DNA from: Gaiellasilicea sp963765705
Lineage (GTDB): Bacteria > Actinomycetota > Thermoleophilia > Gaiellales > Gaiellaceae
NCBI GenBank assembly: GCA_963765705.1
Contig: CAVXXJ010000006.1
Span: 124,001 to 188,000 of the forward strand
DNA length: 64,000 bases
Direction: 5' to 3'
In this document: piece after piece, positions 17,226 to 24,204 of the stretch
Layout of the letters: the number at the start of each line of letters is the position of its first letter
How positions within the stretch are numbered: the first letter of the stretch is position 1
Program-made: the position numbers and the translations under genes
Notes under the pieces: generated by a model
Seen by the model: only the letters and a program-made list of their open reading frames with translations
Database searches by the model: none
What the model was told of the DNA's origin: nothing

Positions 17226-19955
17226 TCACACCCGGGCGATCAGGCGGGCCAGCTCCGTCCGCGAGCGCACTCCGAGCTTCTCGTACACCTTGCCGAGGTG
17301 ATAGCCGACCGTCTTCGGGCTGAGAAACAACGTGGCGGCTGCCTCGCGGTTCGTCACGCCCCCGGCGACGAGCAGTGCGATCCTGAGCTCTTGCTCGGTC
17401 AGGTCGCGCAGGAGCGTGGACGACGAGGCTTCACGTCGTGTCGGCCGTTCGCCGGCTGCAGCAAGCTCCGCGCTCGCCTGCGCGGCCCACCCGCTCGCAC
17501 CGAGCAGCTCGAAGGCCTCGTGAGCGGAGCGAAGCGGGAGACGGGCGTCCGTTGGCCGCCGTTCCCGGCGCAGCCGCGCGCCGAGCCGCAGCTGGGTGCG
17601 CGCACGCTCGAACGGGGACACGTGGCCCTGCAAGGCGGCGTCGAACTCGCGCTCGAACCCCTCTTCCACCAGCATGCCGCGGAGCCGGGCGGCCGAGGCG
17701 CCCGCCCAGCCGTTCCCGGTGCTGCGAGCCTGCTCCTCGAACAGCCGCAGCGACTCGCGCGCCTCGTCGAGACGGCCGCAGAGCAGCTGCGCCTCGATCT
17801 GATCGGGGCCCCACTCGACCACGCCCGGCTCGCGCGGGCCGAGCTCCTCGACACGCAGCACGAGCTCCTCGAAGATCGGGAGTGCGGCGCTCGGCCGGCC
17901 AAGCCCGAGCTCGAGGAGGCCGAGTGCCGCGAGCGAGTAGACGCGGATCGAGCCCGCGCCGAGCCGGCCGGCCAGTTCGAGCGCGCCGCGAACGTGGTCA
18001 CGGCAGCTATCCTCGCGCGCGGTCGCCGCCTCCACGCGGGCCAGGGTGGCGAGGCAGAATGAGAGAACGCTCCGCTGCCCCGTCTCCTCGGCGATCTGAA
18101 CTGACTCCAACCCGCTCGCATAGGCGGCTGCGAAGCGGCCGCCTCGAAACTCGAGCTCCGAGAGACATGCCAGCAGGTACGGCATCGGAGCGAGGGAGCC
18201 CGACGTCCGCGCCGCCAGCAGCTCTCGCTCGAAGAGGCGACGAGCCTCGGCGTGCTCGCCGAGCCAGATCAACGCCTGCCCGATGGTCGCGCCTAGGAGC
18301 ACGGAGTCGGCCGTCGGCGGCCGTGAGGCAGCAGCCGGCCCGGCACCGACCAGCTTCAGCAGCGCCGGCCGGGCGACGCGTGCCTGGCCCGCGAGGGTCA
18401 TCGCCCGCAGCAGCTGCGGTTCCGTGTCGAAGTCCCCCTGCGCAAGGGCATGCGCACGGCGGACGATCGCAAGGGTTCCACCGACGTCTCCCGCCATTTC
18501 TCGGGAGATCGCGGCGTTCTTCAGGATCGCAGCAGCCCGCCCGGGGTCGGCGGCTTCCACCTCGTTCGCCGCAGCGATGAGCAGTTCGTAGGCGACGGCG
18601 ACATCCCCGGACCACATCTCGATCACGCCGAGCTGGTGCTGGATGTCCGAGCGCGCAGCCGGAACCCGCGTCGAGCCCAGAGCGGCGCGCAGCAGTACCC
18701 GAGCCTGCTCGACACGGCCGGCGAGGTGATAGTCGCGTGCCGCCTCGAGATCGCGCCGCACGGCGTCCTCGGTGTCGCTGGAGAGCCTCGCGGCGCGCTC
18801 AAAGGCGATCGCGGCTGCAACATGTCCCCGGCGCAGCCGCGCGTTCAGCGCCGCCTCCTCGAGCGCGTGGGCGACGGTCTCGTCGGGGCCGAGAGCCGCA
18901 TCGGCAAGATGCCAGGCGCGCTCGACCCCCGTGGAGACGGACGCGAGCGCGGCGTGTACGGCCCGGCGTTCGAATGTCGACGACCGGTAGTAGCTGGCCG
19001 AGCGCAGGAGCGGGTGCCTCCACGCGAGACGATCGTCGCCGAGCGAGACGAGCGCAGCGCGCTCGGCGGGCTCGAGCGTCTCGACATCGAGCCTGAGCAC
19101 GGCGAGCGCGTCGAGCACCGGCGCCAGCGCCTCGGAGTGACTACACGCGGCGACGAGCAGCGCCTGCTGGGTGCCGGACGGCAGCGCCGACAGCCTCACC
19201 TCGAAGGCACGACGGACGCTCGGGGCCACGGGCAGCGGATCCGGGAGTGCCGCCTGACCGTTGAGCTGGGCCTCGCTCAGCAGCGCCGGCAGCTCGAGCA
19301 GGGCCAGCGGGTTGCCCGCCGTCGCTTCGACGAGGCTGTTGGCGACGGACACCGCAACCCGGTTGGCGGGCGTGGAGGCGAGCAATTCGGCGGCCGCCGA
19401 GCGATCGAGCCCGTCGAGGTGAAGCTCCGAGATTCCGGCCCCGTCGAAGACGTTCGCCTCGTGGTCGCGCGCCGCGACGAGAACAGCCACGCCGACCGCG
19501 TCGAGCCTGCGCACGGCAAAGAGCAGCGTCTCCGCAGAGCCCGCGTCGAGCCAGTGCGCATCGTCGATGACGACGAGCAGCGGGCAGTCCTGCGCGGCCT
19601 CCAGGATCAGACGGAGCGTGCCCGTCGCAACCGCGAACGCGTCTCCGGGGGTCGGCGGCCCGAGCGCCAGCGCACTCCTGAGCGCGGCCGCCTGCGGAGG
19701 GGGAAGTCGATCGATCCCGCCGAGCAGCGGCCCGAGCAGTTCCGCCAGAGCGGAGAAGGGGAGCTCCGCCTCCGACTCGACTCCGCCGGTCTCGACGACG
19801 GTCAGCCCGTGTGCTCGTTCGCGGGCGTACCTGAGCAGGGAGGTCTTGCCGATCCCCGCGTCCCCACGAAGCACGAGCGCGCCGCTTGCGCCGCCACGTG
19901 CCCGCTCGAGCAGCCCATCGATCCGGCCGCATTCGGTCGTCCGCCCGAGCAGCAC
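17226..19955 (-). CDS. LAL-type LuxR regulator with N-terminal ATPase
   Basis: 909 aa from a GTG at 19955, full length for Large ATP-binding LuxR (MalT-like) regulators. Walker A is GDAGIGKTS (residues 31-39) and Walker B LLVVIDDAHWLD (about 125-136). A long TPR-like helical region follows, and a C-terminal LuxR HTH (LTEQELRIALLVAGG, NREAAATLFLSPKTVGYHL, YEKLGVRSRTEL). Such proteins bind an inducer and ATP, then activate promoters. It is divergent from the secreted-protein operon 20040-23227, the likely target. It is paralogous to the shorter regulator at 12410-14059. Confidence 0.92.
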   Translation of the reverse strand: MLLGRTTECGRIDGLLERARGGASGALVLRGDAGIGKTSLLRYARERAHGLTVVETGGVESEAELPFSALAELLGPLLGGIDRLPPPQAAALRSALALGPPTPGDAFAVATGTLRLILEAAQDCPLLVVIDDAHWLDAGSAETLLFAVRRLDAVGVAVLVAARDHEANVFDGAGISELHLDGLDRSAAAELLASTPANRVAVSVANSLVEATAGNPLALLELPALLSEAQLNGQAALPDPLPVAPSVRRAFEVRLSALPSGTQQALLVAACSHSEALAPVLDALAVLRLDVETLEPAERAALVSLGDDRLAWRHPLLRSASYYRSSTFERRAVHAALASVSTGVERAWHLADAALGPDETVAHALEEAALNARLRRGHVAAAIAFERAARLSSDTEDAVRRDLEAARDYHLAGRVEQARVLLRAALGSTRVPAARSDIQHQLGVIEMWSGDVAVAYELLIAAANEVEAADPGRAAAILKNAAISREMAGDVGGTLAIVRRAHALAQGDFDTEPQLLRAMTLAGQARVARPALLKLVGAGPAAASRPPTADSVLLGATIGQALIWLGEHAEARRLFERELLAARTSGSLAPMPYLLACLSELEFRGGRFAAAYASGLESVQIAEETGQRSVLSFCLATLARVEAATAREDSCRDHVRGALELAGRLGAGSIRVYSLAALGLLELGLGRPSAALPIFEELVLRVEELGPREPGVVEWGPDQIEAQLLCGRLDEARESLRLFEEQARSTGNGWAGASAARLRGMLVEEGFEREFDAALQGHVSPFERARTQLRLGARLRRERRPTDARLPLRSAHEAFELLGASGWAAQASAELAAAGERPTRREASSSTLLRDLTEQELRIALLVAGGVTNREAAATLFLSPKTVGYHLGKVYEKLGVRSRTELARLIARV

Positions 19956-20039
19956 GGACTCATCTTACGCCTGCAAACCGGCGGAGACTAGTCATTCGCC
20001 CGATGGCACGAGTCGGCGCGCCGGGCTACCTTCGAGGGA

Positions 20040-20936
20040 ATGCGGCTGAAGGTTGCGATTGCGATCGGATTGGGCGCGCTCGTCGCTGCGCCCCTCGTCC
20101 TCGCCGAGGTCCAGGACCGCATTCCCTTGCGGGGGCAGTCAGGCAACCCCTCCGACCACTACTCCCCCACGCTCGCGATCGTGGCCGTCTCTCCCCCGGA
20201 GTACAAGCGAGGCTGCTGTTACGACAGCAACGGCGGCGAATGGGTGGGGCCTCGCTACCAGGCGACCGGCCGGGCGAGCCTCGGCGCCGACAGCAAGTAC
20301 AACTGGACCGTCGGCCTCGCCATCAAGGTGAGCAACACGCGCAAGGCGATGATCGACAACCTGACCCACGGCTTTCCGGTCGTCGCCGAGGGCAAGCAAC
20401 TGGTCAAGCATCGCGTCGGCGGCCGGGCCGCCGGCACGATCGCTGGGTACTGGGTGCTGACGCGATCGACGTTCGACGGCGCCGACGACGCCCGCATGGA
20501 GGCCGCCGTGGGGTTCCCGCTCTGCGACGGCAATACCGCATACGCCAAGTTCTCCCTGCTGATCCCGTCGGGCAACTCGGCGGGGGGAAGCATCGGCTTC
20601 GGCGAGTACGTGATCGAGGGCATGCGCCCGAGCGACTGGAACGCCGCGAAGGCGATGCAGGCGATCCGCGGCATCTCACTCGAGGGAAATCGCCCGGCCG
20701 GTCGCGTCACCGCTCGTCGCCAAGGAGCCGCGATCGCCGGCAGCGTGGTCGATTGCTCCAAGCATCCCGTCGCCGGCCACGCCGTGCGGCTCGAGCGGAA
20801 GACCGGCGGCGCCTGGAGGGCGACCGGGAACGGGAAGACGGGCGCAGCAGGCACGTACTCGCTCGCGGCTCGTGCAGCCGGCGTCTACCGCGTCGTCGCG
20901 GGCACCCGTAGAAGCAACAGCGTCACCGTCCGGTAG
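20040..20936 (+). CDS. Secreted protein A' (paralogue of 14126-15040)
   Basis: 298 aa with signal peptide (VAIAIGLGALVAAPLVLA). It shares with protein A the order VGFPLCDG, YAKFSLLIP, the W-x-A-x-K-A run before ISLEGNRPAGRVTAR, and the DC-containing start of a C-terminal carboxypeptidase-regulatory-like sandwich (VVDCSKHPVAGHAVRLE, AGTYSLAARAAGVYRV). A Cys-Cys pair (RGCCYD) occurs in the N-terminal part and is absent from A. It is the first gene of a three-gene operon facing the LAL regulator. Function unknown. Confidence 0.75.
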   Translation: MRLKVAIAIGLGALVAAPLVLAEVQDRIPLRGQSGNPSDHYSPTLAIVAVSPPEYKRGCCYDSNGGEWVGPRYQATGRASLGADSKYNWTVGLAIKVSNTRKAMIDNLTHGFPVVAEGKQLVKHRVGGRAAGTIAGYWVLTRSTFDGADDARMEAAVGFPLCDGNTAYAKFSLLIPSGNSAGGSIGFGEYVIEGMRPSDWNAAKAMQAIRGISLEGNRPAGRVTARRQGAAIAGSVVDCSKHPVAGHAVRLERKTGGAWRATGNGKTGAAGTYSLAARAAGVYRVVAGTRRSNSVTVR

Positions 20937-20938
20937 CG

Positions 20939-21718
20939 ATGGCGCGCGGGCGGGGTAACAGAGCCCGCTACGTCGCTCTGGCGGCGCTCGGCGCGCTCCT
21001 GGCGGGGACGACCGTCGGGCTCGGCGCCGCCGGGACCGCAAGACAGGGTGACCGGTTGCAGGCGGTGCGCATCTGCGGTGTCGGCGCTCTCGATCAGAGT
21101 GCGGGCCAGTGCAAGCGAGACCAGAGCGGGTCGGCGTTGATCTCGTCGGCGTTCAACTGCTCGGCGCGAGCCCGAGCGGAACCGGGAGAGCGGTTCTCCG
21201 GCCGGCTCCTCTACCGCGGCCAGCCGTTCCCCGCTTTCGGAACGGGCGTCGGCGACAAGCGCAAGGGCGTGTACGTCTACATCACGGCGGGGCCGTACCC
21301 GCTGCCCGGAGGCGCCTGGTCCTGCGAGCTGCGCGTCGGCTCGGAGCGGGTACGCAAGTCGTTCCGCAGCGGCGGGCCGATCAGCCCCATCCTCCACGTG
21401 CGCGTCTGCCGAGTAGCCGCGACGGCACCCGCCGGGCCAACGCGGGTCTGTGCTCGCGACGAGAGCGCCTCGGCCTTCCGGCCGAGCGACTCGATCACGT
21501 GCAGCGCGGTCTTCGTGGGCGGCAAGGGCAAGCTCGCCGGAATCGCATTCCTGCACGAGGGAAGGCCGGCCTTCGACGCCGACTTCGAGCTGCCGGTCCC
21601 GATCACGGCCGCCGGGCCGCGACTCGACCCCGATCCGGCGCTTGCCGCGGGAGACTGGGCATGCCGCTGGTCGCTCGCCGGGCGCGTACTCGCCGAGAAG
21701 CGGTTTCGGGTCTCCTAG
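20939..21718 (+). CDS. Secreted protein C' with internally repeated module
   Basis: 259 aa; starts at ATG 20939, two bases after the preceding stop. A Tat-less signal/anchor (YVALAALGALLAGTTVGLG) precedes two tandem ~100-residue modules. Each begins V-R-[IV]-C-x-V and has C-[KA]-R-D-x-S, a central F-x-C-S-A or I-T-C-S-A and a closing GAWSCEL or GDWACRW followed by KSFR or KRFRV. The conserved Cys pairs suggest disulphide-linked Ig-like domains outside the cell. No named family is recognised. The first cassette has no equivalent. Confidence 0.65.
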   Translation: MARGRGNRARYVALAALGALLAGTTVGLGAAGTARQGDRLQAVRICGVGALDQSAGQCKRDQSGSALISSAFNCSARARAEPGERFSGRLLYRGQPFPAFGTGVGDKRKGVYVYITAGPYPLPGGAWSCELRVGSERVRKSFRSGGPISPILHVRVCRVAATAPAGPTRVCARDESASAFRPSDSITCSAVFVGGKGKLAGIAFLHEGRPAFDADFELPVPITAAGPRLDPDPALAAGDWACRWSLAGRVLAEKRFRVS

Positions 21719-23227
21719 GTGAAGCTGAGCCACCTCCCCGGCCTGACGATTGTGCTGCTGCTCACGACGGCAGCTGTCGTCCTTCCCACGAGTGGCGCAA
21801 CACGGCCGACGGCGGACACGGCGAGTTGCTACCTGCTCACCGCACCGGTCGTCCTGCCGGAGCCGGCATACACCCGCGGCGAGTCGAACACGATCCGCTG
21901 GGAGCACGTGCCTCAGAGCTGCTGGCTCAACAACGACGCCTTGGGGAACGACAGCACCGACCGCCGGTTCAAGGTCACCATCACGAACCTCGCGACCAAC
22001 CAGTCGACCTCGGTTACCGTCAACGGCGAGGACGAAGTCGACGCGACGATCGATGCGAACGAGCTCCCACGCGGGCCGAACGGCGAGATCGACGGGGTCC
22101 GCTTCCAGTATTTCGTTACCCGCAAGGAAAAGTACTGCAGCGGCGGCTTCACGATTCCCGAGGCCTGCACGTCGACCGCGACGCAGACGAGCCGCGACTC
22201 AGACCCGGTTCGCTCGACCCAGGACAGTCGTCGGCCTTCCGGGGCACTCGAGCTTGCCGGCGGCGTCTCGTTCGTTCGGGCGCTCCGCATTGCGGGCCGA
22301 GTCACGGCGACCGACCCGGGCGGAGCCGGCGGCAGCGGGCCCGGCTACGTCGAGATCGACTCGTCGCTCCAGTTCGGAGCCTGTAAGCGCAGCTGCATCC
22401 AGTCGCTCGACGGGCCGGTCACCGTGCAGCTCGAATCGGGCCCGGACGGCGTGCGGACGGTGCAGGCCCGGATCTACGACCGCGCGAGGCGGCCGGACGA
22501 CGACCCTGGTGTGACGGCGATCGGCACTCCACCCGGCAACGTGTCGCTCCCGTTCATGGACACCGTGATCCTCGACACGGCCCCGCCGACGCTGTTCATC
22601 CGGGTCTCGACGGTGCGCGCGACGATCGGTGTCCCGGTGACGCTGGACGCCTCGCAGTCGGTCGACGCAGGCGGCGCGAACGCAGACAGCGGCGTCGATC
22701 CGTCGAGTGCACTGTGGAACCTCGGGGACGGGAAGGAGGTCTCGGGGCTGGTCGCCACCCACACCTACACGGCGGCCGGAACCTATCCGGTGAAGATCGC
22801 AGTCTCGGATCGGGTCGGGAACGTCAACCGGGCAGATCTCGGCGCGATCACCGTCGTGGCGGCGCCGGTCCCGCCGATGCCGCAGACAACGACGACGCCG
22901 TCCACCCCGACCCCCAAGATCGCCGACCGCACGGCGCCGTCGCTGTCCGCGCTCTCCCTGCGTCGCCGTGGCGGGAGAACGATCCTCGCGCTCCGCGCCT
23001 CCGAGCGGGCGACGCTCGTCGTCGTGGCCCGCCGGATCAGCCCGCGGCCGCAACGGACGCTCGGATCCTTCTCGCGACCGGTCCGCGCCGGCCGACAGGA
23101 GCTGTCGCTGCCACCCGCGCTCGCGCGCAGCCTGAGAGCCTCCGGCCGCTACCGGCTGATGCTCGCGGTCCGCGACGCGGCCGGGAACGCCGGCCGGGTG
23201 CGGTTGGTCGCGTTCACCGTCCGCTGA
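21719..23227 (+). CDS. Secreted PKD-domain protein B' (paralogue of 15040-16530)
   Basis: 502 aa from a GTG immediately after the previous stop. It has a signal peptide (LTIVLLLTTAAVVLPTSGA). The N-terminal region repeats the B-type signature NTIRWEHVPQSCWLNN and VNGEDEVDATIDANEL. A PKD domain lies near 315-385 (SALWNLGDGKE, THTYTAAGTYPVKIAVSD), then a Pro/Thr linker. The C-terminal module has LALRASERATLVVVARRI and ends in RDAAGNAGRVRLV. Domain order is the same as in B throughout. Likely extracellular; role unknown. Confidence 0.75.
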   Translation: MKLSHLPGLTIVLLLTTAAVVLPTSGATRPTADTASCYLLTAPVVLPEPAYTRGESNTIRWEHVPQSCWLNNDALGNDSTDRRFKVTITNLATNQSTSVTVNGEDEVDATIDANELPRGPNGEIDGVRFQYFVTRKEKYCSGGFTIPEACTSTATQTSRDSDPVRSTQDSRRPSGALELAGGVSFVRALRIAGRVTATDPGGAGGSGPGYVEIDSSLQFGACKRSCIQSLDGPVTVQLESGPDGVRTVQARIYDRARRPDDDPGVTAIGTPPGNVSLPFMDTVILDTAPPTLFIRVSTVRATIGVPVTLDASQSVDAGGANADSGVDPSSALWNLGDGKEVSGLVATHTYTAAGTYPVKIAVSDRVGNVNRADLGAITVVAAPVPPMPQTTTTPSTPTPKIADRTAPSLSALSLRRRGGRTILALRASERATLVVVARRISPRPQRTLGSFSRPVRAGRQELSLPPALARSLRASGRYRLMLAVRDAAGNAGRVRLVAFTVR

Positions 23228-23248
23228 TCTCGTGCGGGCTCGGCGGCT

Positions 23249-23972
23249 TCAGCCGAGCAGCCTGCGATGCAAGCCCTGTGTCGGCTCGCTCGGTGCGACG
23301 CCGAGATCCTCGCGAAGCCGGCGGCGGAGCGCCTCGTAGACGAGCAGCGCCTCTGCCGAGTTGCCGCGCGCGGCGAGCGTTTCCATCAGCAGCCGGTACC
23401 CGCTCTCGCGATAGGGGGCGCGGTCGATCAGAGTCCGCGCGGAGCGCTCGGCCGTCTCGAGCTCGCCGCCGCCGATCTCGACGCACGCGCGGCCGACGAG
23501 CTCGAGCGAGCGAACGAGTATCTCGTCGAGCCGCAGCCGCTGCTTGTCGATCCAGGGCGCGTCCTCTCCCGGCAGGAACTCTCTGGTCGCGATGTGCTGC
23601 GCCACGCGGCCGGGACCCCAGGCGCCCGCTAAAGTCGTCCTGAGCGACGAGGCTCTGGGCGCGGTGCAGGCCCTCGGCCGCCGCCTCGAGGTCGATCCAC
23701 GCACCGTCGGCGAGCGCCAGCCGCACGTCACCTCGGCCGTCGAGCGGCACGACGCCGCGCAGCTTCGAGAGCAGTGGGCTGAGCCGGTCCGAGTTGGACC
23801 CCTCGTTCCAGAGCGCGTCGGTGAGCTCGTCCCGGGTGACCGGCCGGTGCCGGTTGACGGCGAGAAACGCGAAGGCGAGCCGCCCCTGCCGCCCGGGCAA
23901 CTCGTTCTCGATGCGCTGCCCGTCGATCCGGACGACGAGCCGGCCGCAGAGCTGGATCCGCGTCTCCCCCAA
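23249..23972 (-). CDS. SARP-type (DnrI/AfsR) regulator, frameshifted
   Basis: About 240 aa if repaired. The first frame (from a TTG at 23972) gives the winged-helix trans_reg_C part: LCGRLVVRIDGQRIENELPG, LAFAFLAVNRHRPVTRDELT. After SLVAQDDFSG, near 23621-23630, the sequence continues in another frame as the BTAD domain (AWGPGRVAQHI, LDEILVRSLELVGRACVEIG, ESGYRLLMETLAARGNSAEA). AGCGGGCGCCTGG holds one base too many. It is either a sequencing error or a dead regulator. Divergent from the DUF1059/Ig-protein operon. Confidence 0.8.
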
Positions 23973-24002
23973 GGTTTCGCCAAGGTAACCGCAAGCCGGT
24001 CG
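23970..24002. promoter_or_regulatory. Three direct repeats with 11-bp period, candidate SARP operator
   Basis: CAAGGTTTCGC, CAAGGTAACCG and CAAGCCGGTCG follow each other exactly 11 bases apart. SARP regulators typically bind direct heptamer repeats spaced one helical turn (11 bp) near the -35 region. A TAGACA that could be a -10 for the + strand operon starts at 24004. The putative TTG start of the SARP gene overlaps the first repeat. Confidence 0.5.
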
Positions 24003-24041
24003 TTAGACAATCCCCTCACCAAGCCACCACGAGGAGGAAAC

Positions 24042-24200
24042 ATGGGAAAGGTCATCAACTGCGAGTGCGGCGAGGTCGTTCGAGCAGAAAGCGACGACGA
24101 GCTGGTCCAGAAGGTCGTGCAGCACGTCGGCGAGTCGCACCCGGAGCTCGTCGGGAAGATGAGCCGCGACGACGTCCTCGCGATGGCGGAAGAGGCGTAG
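24042..24200 (+). CDS. DUF1059 small protein
   Basis: 52 aa, preceded by the strong ribosome site GAGGAGG. MGKVINCECGEVVRAESDDE with the CxC pair, then KVVQHVGESHPE and an acidic helix, match DUF1059, a very small actinobacterial/archaeal family of unknown function. The stop is four bases before the next gene, with which it should form an operon. Confidence 0.85.
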   Translation: MGKVINCECGEVVRAESDDELVQKVVQHVGESHPELVGKMSRDDVLAMAEEA

Positions 24201-24204
24201 GACG

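Noticed and set aside
18450..19991. 513-aa open frame antisense to the LAL gene
   Set aside because: The opposite strand has intact Walker and LuxR motifs; this frame has none.
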